A stretch of 35,085 nucleotides of DNA from Thermaerobacillus caldiproteolyticus (GCF_013761245.1 NZ_JACDUT010000018.1:1-35085), one strand, 5' to 3'; counted from the first letter of the stretch, positions 8,276-17,259 are shown. The notes: generated from the sequence alone by a model not told the origin. Made by a program: numbers and translations.

Positions 8276-8317
8276 GAAGCTAGATGAAAATGATTAAAAA
8301 GAAAGGAATGTGAAAAT

Positions 8318-8842
8318 ATGGATCCAAAAGATTTGATGAAAAAAGAAACAAACGCTCTCACCTCTTACGTGCAAGCGTTGGGAAAAAGGGAGTCGATGTG
8401 GGAGGCCGCTAAAGCGCTCATCAAACAGGGAGATGCGTCAGTGCCTGCATTAGTCGAAGGGTTAAGGGACCCTGATCACAATGTACGGTCAATTTCTGCT
8501 GTTGTGCTCGGGGAACTTGGGCCTGTTGCGTCGCAAGCGGTCTCTGAGCTTATTCAATTCTTGAAAGATGGCAATCAGGAGGCACGCATGTCCGCTGCCT
8601 TGTCCCTGATGAGGATCGGTCCAGCTGCGGAGGAAGCACTTGAACAGTGCCTAAAAAATGAGGATAAGGAGGTACAGTTTTGGGCAGCTTGGGCGTTAGT
8701 CATGAACAATCCGACCAAGCTACATGCTCTCCCGATCTTGCAAGAAGGATGGAACAACAGCAACGACAAATATAAACATCTGGCGGCGGCGGAAGCTTTG
8801 TTCAAAGCGATGAATCGCAAGATGGACGAACTAAAAGAATAA
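8318..8842 (+). CDS. HEAT-repeat protein
   Basis: 174 residues, ATG with GAAAGGAATG upstream. From residue 25 on it is built of about four 30-residue helical hairpins of the PBS-lyase HEAT type. Key stretches are ASVPALVEGLRDPDHNVRSI, AVSELIQFLKDGNQEARMSA, then AAEEALEQCL with DKEVQFWAAWAL. Such proteins act as binding scaffolds, so no catalytic role is implied. It has no signal peptide or membrane segment and is predicted cytoplasmic. It could be read through from the bmrA-like gene, since no terminator lies between them; a terminator follows at 9009. Confidence 0.8.
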   Translation: MDPKDLMKKETNALTSYVQALGKRESMWEAAKALIKQGDASVPALVEGLRDPDHNVRSISAVVLGELGPVASQAVSELIQFLKDGNQEARMSAALSLMRIGPAAEEALEQCLKNEDKEVQFWAAWALVMNNPTKLHALPILQEGWNNSNDKYKHLAAAEALFKAMNRKMDELKE

Positions 8843-9008
8843 ACTTGGGATGGAATAGAAAGTGGAATTTACTTTAAACATTCAACTTCTCAATCATAAA
8901 AACGTATTCCTTCTTGTAAACGTATGAAATGAAGGCACAAGCGGTTGAAAGAAGTGAAAAGATATTTGTGCGGAAAAACTGGAAAGCATCAATACTGAGA
9001 TAATGTCT

Positions 9009-9031
9009 CCAGTCATAACGACTGGTTTTTT
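9009..9031 (+). terminator. Rho-independent terminator after the HEAT gene
   Basis: CCAGTC (9009-9014) pairs with GACTGG (9020-9025) around ATAAC, followed by TTTTTT. It is short but well formed and closes the rightward unit. Confidence 0.75.
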
Positions 9032-9591
9032 ATTTGGACTTAAATCATATAATGATATCATTTTGGGACCATATTGAGAAAGGAGAAAAACGGATGAGGA
9101 AAGTTATGCTTGCTGATGGCAGAAAAATGGGGACTAGCTATTAAGTTGTGAGATTGTTTATTATGAAAATCGAACAAAAAGGTGAGGTTATCTAAAGAGT
9201 TTTCCTGCTCATCAAGATATTGTCTATTCGATTCTGGGACTTGTGATTGTCGCGGTGAAATGTCATATATATGGATTTGGTAGGCTAACCGACGAAGAAG
9301 TAGTGACTTGGTGATGCTTTTGCAGAAAATCCGCAAAGCGCAGTGCGAGTCTGCTGTTTCTACAACGAAGGCTTCATATATGGATGGGACTGCGTGCGAG
9401 TTTGGTTGTTCGTCCCGTTCTTTTGCACGCAAGGGAAAAGATGAATAGTGAGGGACATTGATCAAATAAAAATAACGATCAAAAGTTAGAGTTCCTGTGA
9501 AATATTGCTTTACTTTCCATACGTCTGTTACAGACTGAAAAGCTAGTAATTTTAACGATCGACATTCTTCAGATGTGACTAAATATGGAAC
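9032..9591. other. Unexplained non-coding or decayed stretch
   Basis: No convincing gene is seen. A 182-codon reverse frame spans it, but its ATG (9606) has a pyrimidine-rich, SD-less leader and its C-terminal half has the Cys/His/Ser composition of an antisense shadow. A palindrome AATGATATCATT is at 9051-9062. A forward ATG at 9094 with a good GAAAGGAG leader stops after 16 codons (MRKVMLADGRKMGTSY), so a broken forward gene is possible. The stretch may be an eroded gene; its origin is unknown. Confidence 0.4.
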
Positions 9592-9620
9592 ACCCCTCTT
9601 TTCCATAGGAGAGAGGGGGT
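9592..9620 (-). terminator. GC-rich hairpin downstream of the CMD gene
   Basis: CCCCTCT (9593-9599) pairs with AGAGGGG (9612-9618) around a 12-base loop, 15 bases past the stop of the leftward gene. T-runs are poor on both strands, so it is a possible but weak terminator. Confidence 0.4.
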
Positions 9621-9634
9621 CTTTGGAATGAACA

Positions 9635-10105
9635 TTAGCCTCGTGAACAAAAGTCGTACAAATCTAAACTGACGATTATTTTATGAAAGCTGTCAAATAG
9701 ATTAATGAGACCTAATAAGTGGATGAGCTGTTCATCGGTGAAATGATGTCGTAATTCTTCGACATCTTGATCGGTAATGGACCGTGGTGATACTCGATAT
9801 CGTTCAATGAACAAAAATAGCTGTTGCTCAAGCGCTGAAAAATGTGAGAAGTCATTGTTTCGAAAGGCTTCGGCAATTTGTGTGTTCAACTCTTCATTTT
9901 CAATATATGAAAGGCTCATACAAGTCATACAACCGTTGATATGGGCTAAATACAACCGGATTTTTTCTTTAATCTCTTTGGGCAATAGACGGTCATTCCA
10001 TAAAAAGTGATAAAGCTTGTCATAAAGCGATTTTAATGCTGGGGCTTTTGATAATGCTTTTTCAAAGTTCGTTCCTTCGCGTTCTGGAAGTACAATACGC
10101 GGCAT
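9635..10105 (-). CDS. Carboxymuconolactone decarboxylase-fold (AhpD-like) protein
   Basis: 156 residues. ATG at 10105 is preferred to an in-frame TTG at 10111 because AAAGGAGG sits 7 bases before it. The all-helical CMD fold is suggested by the KEKIRLYLAHINGCMTCMS stretch, with Cys59 and Cys62 as the redox CxxC. The His usually three residues after the second Cys in AhpD is absent (Tyr lies nearby), so peroxidase-coupled activity is uncertain. A second helix repeat (TDEQLIHLLGLINLFDSFHK) completes the domain. It is transcribed divergently from the Lrp-type regulator next door, which may control it. Cytoplasmic; substrate unknown. Confidence 0.8.
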   Translation of the reverse strand: MPRIVLPEREGTNFEKALSKAPALKSLYDKLYHFLWNDRLLPKEIKEKIRLYLAHINGCMTCMSLSYIENEELNTQIAEAFRNNDFSHFSALEQQLFLFIERYRVSPRSITDQDVEELRHHFTDEQLIHLLGLINLFDSFHKIIVSLDLYDFCSRG

Positions 10106-10183
10106 GCTCAATCCTCCTTTCAGTTGATTATTTTCATTTTATTAAATAAGATCGCTCAACTCCATTTCTTATGAAATTTATTT

Positions 10184-10196
10184 ATGATAATATCAT
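10184..10196. promoter_or_regulatory. Palindrome in the divergent regulator/CMD promoter region
   Basis: ATGATA-A-TATCAT is a perfect inverted repeat in the 128-bp region between the two divergent genes. Its position and symmetry fit an operator for the adjacent Lrp-type regulator, and it overlaps -10-like TATGAT and GATAAT. No clear -35 could be assigned on either strand. A related half-site palindrome is at 9051-9062. Confidence 0.4.
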
Positions 10197-10233
10197 TTAC
10201 AAATGAAACATAATTTTTGAATGGAGGATTCAA

Positions 10234-10677
10234 ATGAAAATAGATGAGATTGACCGACGTATTTTACTAGAGTTATTGAAAGATTCAAGATTATCTATGA
10301 GAGAATTGGCGAAAAAGGTAAATCTCTCAGCCCCCTCTGTGGCGGAACGAGTCAGGAAACTAGAAAGCGAAGGAATTATCGAAGGATATACGCTGGATAT
10401 TAACTATAAAAAATTAGGATTAGGGATTGAATGCTTAGTAGAGGTCACCCTTAAAAACGGAGAGTATGAACGGTTTAAAAAGTTTATAGAGCGCGATTCG
10501 CGCGCCGTTTTTTGTTATCGCATCGCGGGAAGGGCTTGTTATATGGTAAAACTGCGTCTGGCAGCGTTACATGAATTAGAAGAATTTATTAACGAAGTAA
10601 TCAATTATGCCGAGACCGTTTCCCATATTATTTTGTCGGAAGTAAAAATGAAAAATAGTTCTTTAGAGCAGTTATAA
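10234..10677 (+). CDS. Lrp/AsnC-family transcriptional regulator
   Basis: 147 residues, ATG with TGGAGG 7 bases upstream. It opens with the family signature MKIDEIDRRILLELLKDSR. The helix-turn-helix follows (LSMRELAKKVNLSAPSVAER, about residues 20-40), then a linker and the C-terminal RAM ligand-binding domain (about 65-140). The length is standard. RAM domains bind amino acids and set the octamer state. It could be LrpC-like, but paralogues are too similar for a symbol. Divergent placement with the CMD gene suggests it regulates that gene and itself. Confidence 0.9.
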   Translation: MKIDEIDRRILLELLKDSRLSMRELAKKVNLSAPSVAERVRKLESEGIIEGYTLDINYKKLGLGIECLVEVTLKNGEYERFKKFIERDSRAVFCYRIAGRACYMVKLRLAALHELEEFINEVINYAETVSHIILSEVKMKNSSLEQL

Positions 10678-10778
10678 AAGTTTAACATAATCCGAGTGTG
10701 TTTGTAGATTTCCCGCTGGAAAGGCTGGCATAACGAATTTGAACACCTGCTGGCTTTCAACAAATCCCATTGTCAATG

Positions 10779-10808
10779 TTGCTTCAATGGTCGAAAGTTT
10801 GGTATCAT
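10779..10808 (+). promoter_or_regulatory. Candidate sigma-A promoter of gatCAB
   Basis: TTGCTT (10779-10784), an 18-bp gap, then TATCAT (10803-10808) preceded by TGG, giving an extended -10. It lies about 40 bases before gatC. I see no T-box leader here. Confidence 0.5.
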
Positions 10809-10850
10809 CTATTATATTGTGAAAGGTCGAAACTCTCGGAGGTGAAAAGG

Positions 10851-11141
10851 ATGTCAAGAATTTCGATTGAACAAGTCAAGCATGTAGCGCATTTGGCGCG
10901 TTTAGCGATTACTGATGAAGAAGCGGAAATGTTTACAAAGCAATTAGACGCGATTATTACATTTGCCGAGCAATTAAACGAATTAGACACAGAAAACGTT
11001 CCGCCAACATCACACGTGCTTGATATGAAAAACGTCATGCGCGAAGATGTGCCGACACCGGGAATTCCTCGTGAGGAAGCATTGAAAAACGCACCAGATC
11101 ATCAAGACGGGCAGTTCCGTGTACCGGCGATTTTAGAGTAA
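10851..11141 (+). CDS. gatC: Aspartyl/glutamyl-tRNA amidotransferase subunit C
   Basis: 96 residues from ATG 10851 (GGAGGTGAAAAGG leader). It is the small subunit that wraps GatA and GatB in the GatCAB complex, which converts mischarged Glu-tRNA(Gln), and where needed Asp-tRNA(Asn), to the correct aminoacyl-tRNA. Family phrases seen include [20 protein letters not shown] at the start and [12 protein letters not shown], then MREDVPTPG in the middle, ending in FRVPAILE. A longer frame upstream is ignored because the ribosome site fixes this start. First gene of the gatCAB operon, 13 bases before gatA. Confidence 0.97.
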   Translation: MSRISIEQVKHVAHLARLAITDEEAEMFTKQLDAIITFAEQLNELDTENVPPTSHVLDMKNVMREDVPTPGIPREEALKNAPDHQDGQFRVPAILE

Positions 11142-11154
11142 GGAGGGGAAGCAA

Positions 11155-12612
11155 ATGTCATTGTTTGACCATAAAATATCGGAACTCCATCATATGTTAC
11201 ATAAAAAAGAAATTTCTGTTTCTGATTTAGTCGATGAATCATTTAAACGCATTGCGGAAGTAGAAGACAAAGTACAAGCGTTTTTAACATTAGATGAAGA
11301 AAATGCGCGGGCTAAAGCGAAAAAACTAGATGAAAAACTAGCTACAGAAAACGAATTTGGCTTGCTTTTTGGCATGCCGATCGGCATTAAAGACAACATT
11401 GTTACAAAAGGACTTCGCACGACGTGTGCAAGTAAAATTCTCTACAACTTTGACCCGATTTACGACGCAACGGTCATGCAGCGTTTGCATGAAGCGGATG
11501 CGATTACCGTTGGAAAACTAAACATGGACGAGTTTGCGATGGGTTCTTCTACAGAAAACTCCGGTTTTCAATTGACTCGTAACCCTTGGGATCTTGAACG
11601 CGTACCGGGCGGTTCCAGCGGTGGTTCTGCGGCAGCGGTCGCGGCAGGAGAAGTTCCGTTTGCCTTAGGTTCTGACACGGGTGGCTCTATTCGCCAACCA
11701 GCGGCATTTTGCGGTGTTGTCGGCTTAAAACCGACATACGGACGCGTGTCTCGTTTTGGGCTTGTCGCGTTTGCGTCTTCACTTGACCAAATCGGACCGA
11801 TTACACGTACAGTTGAAGATAACGCATATCTTCTACAAGTGATCGCAGGTCTTGACCCAATGGACTCTACATCTGCGAACGTCGATGTTCCTGATTATGT
11901 ATCCGCGTTAACAGGTGACATTAAAGGCTTAAAAATTGCCGTGCCAAAAGAATATTTAGGCGAAGGAGTATCTGAAGAAGTTCGTCAATCTGTATTGGAT
12001 GCATTAAAAGTATTAGAAGGGCTTGGCGCAACATGGGAAGAAGTATCGCTCCCACATTCGAAGTATGCCCTTGCCACTTACTATTTATTAGCATCTTCGG
12101 AAGCATCCGCGAACCTTGCGCGCTTTGATGGTGTTCGCTACGGTTATCGTACGGACAATGCGAAAAACTTAATTGATATGTACAAACAAACGCGCAGCGA
12201 AGGTTTCGGTAACGAAGTAAAACGCCGTATTATGCTTGGAACTTTCGCGTTAAGCTCCGGTTACTACGACGCTTACTACAAAAAAGCGCAAAAAGTGCGG
12301 ACATTAATTAAACAAGACTTTGAAAAAGTGTTTGAAAAATACGATGTCATCATCGGACCAACGACGCCAACCCCGGCATTCAAAATCGGTGAAAAAACAA
12401 GCGATCCGTTAACGATGTATGCAAATGATATTTTAACGATTCCGGTCAACCTTGCCGGTGTTCCAGGTATTTCAATTCCATGCGGATTCGTTGATGGCTT
12501 GCCGGTAGGATTACAAATCATCGGCAAACATTTTGACGAAAGCACGATTTATCGCGTTGCTCATGCGTTTGAGCAAGCAACCGACTATCATAAACAAAAA
12601 CCAGCATTGTAA
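11155..12612 (+). CDS. gatA: Glutamyl-tRNA(Gln) amidotransferase subunit A
   Basis: 485 residues, standard length. This is the glutaminase subunit of the amidase-signature family. The Ser-cisSer-Lys triad is present as Lys79 ([10 protein letters not shown]), Ser154 (PGGSSGGS) and Ser178 (DTGGSIRQ), the same numbering as I recall for the staphylococcal enzyme. It frees ammonia from glutamine and channels it to GatB. The ribosome site is AAGGAGGGG. It lies between gatC and gatB with 13-base gaps, and codon use is regular and highly expressed-like. Intact. Confidence 0.98.
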   Translation: MSLFDHKISELHHMLHKKEISVSDLVDESFKRIAEVEDKVQAFLTLDEENARAKAKKLDEKLATENEFGLLFGMPIGIKDNIVTKGLRTTCASKILYNFDPIYDATVMQRLHEADAITVGKLNMDEFAMGSSTENSGFQLTRNPWDLERVPGGSSGGSAAAVAAGEVPFALGSDTGGSIRQPAAFCGVVGLKPTYGRVSRFGLVAFASSLDQIGPITRTVEDNAYLLQVIAGLDPMDSTSANVDVPDYVSALTGDIKGLKIAVPKEYLGEGVSEEVRQSVLDALKVLEGLGATWEEVSLPHSKYALATYYLLASSEASANLARFDGVRYGYRTDNAKNLIDMYKQTRSEGFGNEVKRRIMLGTFALSSGYYDAYYKKAQKVRTLIKQDFEKVFEKYDVIIGPTTPTPAFKIGEKTSDPLTMYANDILTIPVNLAGVPGISIPCGFVDGLPVGLQIIGKHFDESTIYRVAHAFEQATDYHKQKPAL

Positions 12613-12625
12613 GGGGGTAAGAAGG

Positions 12626-14056
12626 ATGAACTTTGAAATGGTCATCGGACTTGAAGTCCACGTCGAATTGAAAACAAAGTCAAAAATTTTCTCAAGCAGT
12701 CCAACCGACTTCGGAGCACCCCCAAACACACAAACGAACGTCATTGATTTAGGCTACCCAGGGGTTCTCCCTGTGTTAAACAAACAAGCGGTGGAATTTG
12801 CGATGAAAGCGGCGATGGCATTAAACTGCGAAATCGCTACATATACAAAATTCGACCGGAAAAACTATTTTTATCCGGACAACCCGAAGGCATATCAAAT
12901 TTCGCAATATGACCAGCCAATCGGTAAAAACGGTTGGATTGAAATCGAAGTGAACGGCAAAAAGAAAAAAATCGGCATTACGCGCATTCATCTTGAAGAA
13001 GATGCTGGAAAATTAACGCATACAGGCGACGGTTATTCATTAGTCGACTTCAACCGTCAAGGTACGCCACTCATTGAGATTGTTTCTGAACCGGATATCC
13101 GCTCACCGGAAGAAGCGTATGCATATTTGGAAAAACTAAAATCTATTATTCAATATACCGGCGTATCCGATTGTAAAATGGAAGAAGGTTCGCTTCGCTG
13201 CGATGCGAACATTTCTCTTCGTCCAATCGGTTCTGATAAGTTCGGGACAAAAACAGAATTGAAAAACTTAAACTCATTCAACTTCGTCCGTGCCGGTCTT
13301 GAATATGAAGCGAAACGCCAAGAGAAAGTCCTTCTTTCCGGCGGAGTCATCCAACAAGAAACGCGCCGCTTTGACGAAGCAACAAAAACAACCATTTTGA
13401 TGCGCGTAAAAGAAGGTTCAGAAGACTATCGCTACTTCCCTGAACCAGACCTTGTTGCTCTTTACATTGACGAAGAGTGGAAAGAACGTGTTCGTGCGAC
13501 AATTCCAGAGCTTCCAGATCAGCGGAAAAAACGTTACATTGAGGAACTCGGCTTGCCGGAGTATGACGCTAAAGTCTTAACATTGACAAAAGAGATGGCT
13601 GATTTCTTTGAAGCGACAGTGGCAAATGGGGCTGATCCGAAACTGGCGTCTAACTGGCTCATGGTCGAAGTATCCGGATATTTGAATGCTGAGCAAAAAG
13701 AGCTTCATGATATCGCTCTAACACCGGAAAGTTTAGCGGGAATGATTAAGCTCATTCAAAACGGTACGATTTCTTCTAAAATTGCGAAGAAAGTGTTTAA
13801 AGAGCTTGTCGAAAAAGGCGGAGACCCAGAACAAATCGTCAAAGAAAAAGGTCTTGTCCAAATCTCTGACGAAGCTACATTGCGTAAAATCGTTCTTGAG
13901 GTGCTTGATGCGAACCCACAATCCATCGAAGACTTCAAAAACGGAAAAGACCGCGCGATTGGCTTCTTAGTCGGTCAAATTATGAAGGCAACAAAAGGAC
14001 AAGCGAACCCGCCGCTTGTGAATAAGTTATTAAGAGAAGAAATTGAGAAACGATAA
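12626..14056 (+). CDS. gatB: Aspartyl/glutamyl-tRNA amidotransferase subunit B
   Basis: 476 residues from ATG 12626 (AAGGGGGT leader); a longer frame reaching into gatA is not used. It opens with the family signature [20 protein letters not shown] and has [18 protein letters not shown] and [11 protein letters not shown], which form the kinase-like catalytic domain that phosphorylates and then amidates the tRNA-bound glutamate. The C-terminal YqeY-like helical tail (from about 410) binds tRNA and includes [19 protein letters not shown]. Last gene of the operon, followed at once by a strong terminator. Intact, including a seven-A run near 12,965. Confidence 0.98.
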   Translation: MNFEMVIGLEVHVELKTKSKIFSSSPTDFGAPPNTQTNVIDLGYPGVLPVLNKQAVEFAMKAAMALNCEIATYTKFDRKNYFYPDNPKAYQISQYDQPIGKNGWIEIEVNGKKKKIGITRIHLEEDAGKLTHTGDGYSLVDFNRQGTPLIEIVSEPDIRSPEEAYAYLEKLKSIIQYTGVSDCKMEEGSLRCDANISLRPIGSDKFGTKTELKNLNSFNFVRAGLEYEAKRQEKVLLSGGVIQQETRRFDEATKTTILMRVKEGSEDYRYFPEPDLVALYIDEEWKERVRATIPELPDQRKKRYIEELGLPEYDAKVLTLTKEMADFFEATVANGADPKLASNWLMVEVSGYLNAEQKELHDIALTPESLAGMIKLIQNGTISSKIAKKVFKELVEKGGDPEQIVKEKGLVQISDEATLRKIVLEVLDANPQSIEDFKNGKDRAIGFLVGQIMKATKGQANPPLVNKLLREEIEKR

Positions 14057-14057
14057 A

Positions 14058-14098
14058 AACTATGCTGGCTGCTTTACAAGCAGTCAGCATAGTTTTTT
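14058..14098 (+). terminator. Strong terminator of gatCAB
   Basis: A 15-bp stem, AACTATGCTGGCTGC (14058-14072) against GCAGTCAGCATAGTT (14080-14094) with one G-T pair, is followed by TTTTAG. Confidence 0.93.
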
Positions 14099-14114
14099 AG
14101 TATAACCTTTTGAA

Positions 14115-14243
14115 TTTGTCTAGCTTCAGGTGCCAGTGGCTCGAGATCGCTTCGATTCCACATGACGGTGTCGACAGACTCGCAGTGTGAGTTTCCAGTC
14201 TTGTTACCGGTAGGTGGCTGCCTTGTACTTTTCTTATCAATGA
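14115..14243. repeat. Copy of a Bacillaceae intergenic repeat (GTCTAGCT... type)
   Basis: It begins TTGTCTAGCTTCAGGTGCC, passes GGCTCGAG and CGACAGACTCGC, and ends GTACTTTTCTTATC. This matches, from memory, a widespread 100-130 bp non-coding repeat of Bacillus and Geobacillus relatives that starts TTGTCTAGCT and ends near GCTTTTCTTA. A second, diverged copy is at 28316-28424 and a 15-base start fragment near 34975. Function unknown. The rest of 14244-14384 shows nothing recognisable. Confidence 0.55.
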
Positions 14244-14384
14244 TGAAGAAGTATAGATATAAAGCGAAGTGAAAGTGAATTTCGCAACAAAGCTATCTGT
14301 GAGGATTCATAACGATGATCGCATTCATATCATTGATCGTTCTGGATTTCTTAAAAATCGATTTTGATTTCAGATTCGAAAAAC

Positions 14385-14410
14385 AAAAAAGAAGGAACAC
14401 AACATCCTTC
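14385..14410 (-). terminator. Terminator of the OpuC-like operon
   Basis: On the reverse strand GAAGGA-TGTTGTGT-TCCTTC is followed by TTTTTT, 16 bases past the permease stop. Confidence 0.8.
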
Positions 14411-14425
14411 CTTATGATTACAACA

Positions 14426-15061
14426 TTAAGGCTTTAACCCTTTCGGTGTCACTTTTTCTTCTACTTTACGCAATGCGAGATCGAATAAAATGGCTAAAAT
14501 CGCAGCTGGGATCGCTCCAGCTAAAATTAAGTTTTTATCCGCTACACGCAACCCTCTATCAATCAAGTCGCCTAAGCCGCCGGCTCCAATGAAGGTAGCC
14601 AGCGCGGCAACACCGATAGTTAATACCGTAGCTGTCCGAACTCCTGCCATAATAATCGGTAAAGAAAGAGGGAGCTCCACCATCCATAAAATTTGCCGAG
14701 AAGTCATTCCCATTCCTTTTCCCGCTTCCACAAGGGCAGGGTCTACCCCGAGGATGCCTGTGTACGTATTTCTCAAAATAGGAAGCAGCGCGTATAAGGT
14801 AAGCGCAATAATAGCAGGAGGTTTTCCAATTCCAAAAATCGGCAACATAAATCCTAACAACGCAAGACTTGGAATCGTTTGGACAATTGCGGTAATCCCG
14901 ATAATCGGTTCAGCGAGTTTTTTATTTCTTGTTAATGCAATGCCTAATGGAACAGCAATGATGATGGCAATCGCCATCGCAATCCCCGACAATAGCACAT
15001 GTTCTTGAAAAGCAATCCAGATATCATTTTTCCGCTCGATAAAGGTGTTCAGCAATTCCAT
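14426..15061 (-). CDS. Glycine betaine/carnitine/choline-type ABC permease
   Basis: 211 residues from ATG 15061 (GAAGGA upstream); the in-frame GTG at 15077-15079 overlaps the stop of the ATPase gene and is less likely. It is a binding-protein-dependent permease of the OpuCB/OpuBB type with about five or six membrane spans. The permease coupling loop reads ALVEAGKGMGMTSRQILWMV, with the EAA-like glycine, and is followed by PLSLPIIMAGVRTATV. Only one permease gene is present, whereas the B. subtilis opuC operon has two (CB and CD); this one probably forms a homodimer. It is the last gene of the leftward operon. Uptake of a compatible solute is inferred; the exact substrate is not readable. Confidence 0.88.
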   Translation of the reverse strand: MELLNTFIERKNDIWIAFQEHVLLSGIAMAIAIIIAVPLGIALTRNKKLAEPIIGITAIVQTIPSLALLGFMLPIFGIGKPPAIIALTLYALLPILRNTYTGILGVDPALVEAGKGMGMTSRQILWMVELPLSLPIIMAGVRTATVLTIGVAALATFIGAGGLGDLIDRGLRVADKNLILAGAIPAAILAILFDLALRKVEEKVTPKGLKP

Positions 15062-15075
15062 TTTTGATCCTTCCT

Positions 15076-16200
15076 TCACTGTTTGTTAAAATTCCATTCT
15101 GCCAATCCCCGCATCATACTAGATCGTGTAATGACTCCAACTAATTTGTTATCATCTAGTACTGGGATGGCGCTGACATCTTTATTTTGAAAAATCTCAG
15201 CTACACTTGTGACATCAGCGTCCTTTGTTAGTGTCGTCACATTGAAATCAACAATATCGACCAATAACAACTCTTCATTTTTGTAGTGTTTCTCTAATTC
15301 TTTTAATGTCACGACACCAAGAAAGGTTCGGTTTTTGTTTGTAATCATTAAACTATCTACTTTCTTTTCTTTCATTAAGCGAAACGCTTCCGCTAATCCT
15401 CGTTTTGGAGACGATGTGACTACCGAAGAAAACATTAAATCTTCCGCAGTCGGAACAAGCGTGTGATCTTGCTTGAGTCGGTTTTCTCCGATAAAACCGC
15501 GTACAAAGTCATTGGCTGGACGGCGTAAAATTTTATCAGGCGTATCAAATTGAATTATTTCCCCATCTTTCATAATTGCGATCCGATTGGCGATTTTAAT
15601 CGCTTCATCCATATCATGTGTAACGAACACAATTGTCTTTTGAATTTCTTCCTGAAGTCTCACAATATCGTCTTGTAACTGTTCGCGGCTGATTGGGTCA
15701 AGGGCGCTGAACGGTTCATCCATTAAAATAATGTCCGGCTCCGCTGCTAGTGCTCGAATGACGCCGACTCGTTGCTGTTGTCCTCCGCTCAATTCCGATG
15801 GATAGCGGTGTTTAAATGTCGGAGGATCTAAGCCAACGAGGTCCAGTAACTCATCGACTCGTTTTAAATAGGAAGCTGGTTCCCATTTTTTTAACTTTGG
15901 AACAAGAGCAATATTTTGCTCGATAGTCATGTGTGGGAACAATCCTATTTGTTGAATGACATAACCGATGTTGCGTCGGAGTTCGACAGGGTCTACCCTC
16001 GAAATATCTTGCCCATCAATATAAATCTTTCCTGATGTTGGTTCTGTGAGGCGGTTAATCATTCGCATTGTTGTTGTTTTCCCGCATCCACTCGGTCCGA
16101 TTAACGTTACTAATTCCCCGTTTTTGATTTCAAGATTAATATTTTTCAACGCAACAAAACCATCATCGTATTGTTTTTGCACATTTTCAAATCGAATCAT
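15076..16200 (-). CDS. opuCA: Quaternary-amine ABC ATPase with tandem CBS domains
   Basis: 374 residues from ATG 16200. In-frame ATGs at 16206 and 16227 are less suitably spaced from GAGGG. The ATPase domain has Walker A GPSGCGKT, signature LSGGQQQR, Walker B IILMDEP and the switch His in FVTHDMDEA. Residues 255-370 carry two CBS motifs (VDSLMITNKNRTFLGVVT and DVSAIPVLDDNKLVGVITRS), which in OpuA/OpuC-type ATPases sense ionic strength or cyclic-di-AMP. Domain order and length match OpuCA (about 380 residues). It lies 14 bases before the permease and after a hairpin that may reduce its expression relative to the binding protein. Confidence 0.88.
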   Translation of the reverse strand: MIRFENVQKQYDDGFVALKNINLEIKNGELVTLIGPSGCGKTTTMRMINRLTEPTSGKIYIDGQDISRVDPVELRRNIGYVIQQIGLFPHMTIEQNIALVPKLKKWEPASYLKRVDELLDLVGLDPPTFKHRYPSELSGGQQQRVGVIRALAAEPDIILMDEPFSALDPISREQLQDDIVRLQEEIQKTIVFVTHDMDEAIKIANRIAIMKDGEIIQFDTPDKILRRPANDFVRGFIGENRLKQDHTLVPTAEDLMFSSVVTSSPKRGLAEAFRLMKEKKVDSLMITNKNRTFLGVVTLKELEKHYKNEELLLVDIVDFNVTTLTKDADVTSVAEIFQNKDVSAIPVLDDNKLVGVITRSSMMRGLAEWNFNKQ

Positions 16201-16240
16201 GTTCATATTCCCTCGTTTCTTCTTCATGTCATTGGAAAAA

Positions 16241-16268
16241 CAGCTGTGTATTCAGAAGCGCACAGCTG
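16241..16268 (-). terminator. Intercistronic hairpin/attenuator between binding protein and ATPase genes
   Basis: CAGCTGTG (16241-16248) and CACAGCTG (16261-16268) form a perfect 8-bp stem. On the transcribed reverse strand it is followed by TTTTTCC, like a weak intrinsic terminator. It would give more binding protein than membrane complex. Confidence 0.65.
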
Positions 16269-16279
16269 AAACGGTTCTC

Positions 16280-17182
16280 TTAATCGATTAATCCTTCTGA
16301 TTTAAGGAAATCAATGGCTGCTTGTTTTGGATTTTTCCCTTCGATGCTCACTTGTGCATTTAGTTCCATCATTTTTTCGTCCGATAAAACGCCTGATAAT
16401 TTATTTAACGTATCTTCTAATCCAGGATTGGCATCCAACACTTCTTGACGAATAATCGGAGCTGCGTAGTATGGTGGGAAAAAGTTTTTGTCATCCTTTA
16501 ATACCGTTAATCCAAACTGTTTAATTCTTGCGTCCGTCGAATACGCAGTAATGACGTCAATATCGCCGTTCTTTGCCGCTTCGTACTGCAGGTCAGGATC
16601 AATATTCGTCGTTTTTTTGAAATGGAAATGATACGTATCCACTAATGCATCGAATCCATCACTTCGTTCGAAAAACTCAGCGTCAGAGCCGAACACTAAG
16701 TGGTTCGATTTTTTCGCTAAGTCTGAGTATGTTTTCACTCCAAGTTGATCGGCCAGATCTTTTCGCAAAGCGAGCGTATAGGTGTTATTAAACCCTAACG
16801 GTTTGAGCCATGTAATATTAAATTTTTCTTTATATCCGTTTTTCGTTGCTTCGTAGATTTCATCCGGGGTCTGATCCGGATCGTATTGATTTTTCAGTAT
16901 GTTCAAATACCCTGTACCAGTATATTCAGCATACAAATCAACATCTCCTTTTTTGATCGCCTCATGTAACATAAAGGCGCCTCCTAAACTATCCTTTACT
17001 TCTACGTCTAAGTCCGTATTTGCTTTTAAATATTCTGCTAAAATGTGTGTGAGAATCACTTGTTCGGTGAATTTCTTTCCGGTAACGACAATTTTCCCTT
17101 TTTCCACCTTATCGCCAGAATGACAGGCTGTTAGTGAGAAAAGTAAAAAAGCTGATAGAAATAATGAAAAAATGTTCTTCAA
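16280..17182 (-). CDS. Glycine betaine/carnitine/choline-type substrate-binding lipoprotein
   Basis: 300 residues, TTG start with AGGAGG 7 bases upstream. Lipoprotein signal: basic start, then LFLSAFLLFSLTACHSGD, with the lipidated Cys at about residue 20. The mature domain is of the OpuCC/OpuBC class. It has VTGKKFTEQVILTHILAEYL, then DVDLYAEYTGTGY, and TAYSTDARI in the second lobe. The Tyr residues in these motifs are where the aromatic cage for trimethylammonium ligands lies in OpuBC/CC proteins. First gene of the operon, unlike the ATPase-first order of opuC in B. subtilis. It sits on the outer face of the membrane and delivers solute to the single permease. Confidence 0.9.
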   Translation of the reverse strand: MKNIFSLFLSAFLLFSLTACHSGDKVEKGKIVVTGKKFTEQVILTHILAEYLKANTDLDVEVKDSLGGAFMLHEAIKKGDVDLYAEYTGTGYLNILKNQYDPDQTPDEIYEATKNGYKEKFNITWLKPLGFNNTYTLALRKDLADQLGVKTYSDLAKKSNHLVFGSDAEFFERSDGFDALVDTYHFHFKKTTNIDPDLQYEAAKNGDIDVITAYSTDARIKQFGLTVLKDDKNFFPPYYAAPIIRQEVLDANPGLEDTLNKLSGVLSDEKMMELNAQVSIEGKNPKQAAIDFLKSEGLID

Positions 17183-17259
17183 TTGTTTTCCTCCTTAAAT
17201 CATCAAAGTTAAGACTCCATGCAGGAACCTAGGGATGTAAGAAGCTTCTGATCACCAAT

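Noticed and set aside
9200-9240. TTCGATTC motif as a tRNA T-loop
   Set aside because: The flanking bases do not form a T-stem or any cloverleaf.
9058-9606. 182-codon reverse frame between the HEAT and CMD genes
   Set aside because: The ATG sits in a hairpin loop with a CCCCCTCTCTCC leader and no ribosome site; the second half has shadow-like composition. It may hide a decayed forward gene.
10670-10850. T-box or riboswitch leader before gatC
   Set aside because: No conserved core or alternative hairpins seen; only a simple promoter.
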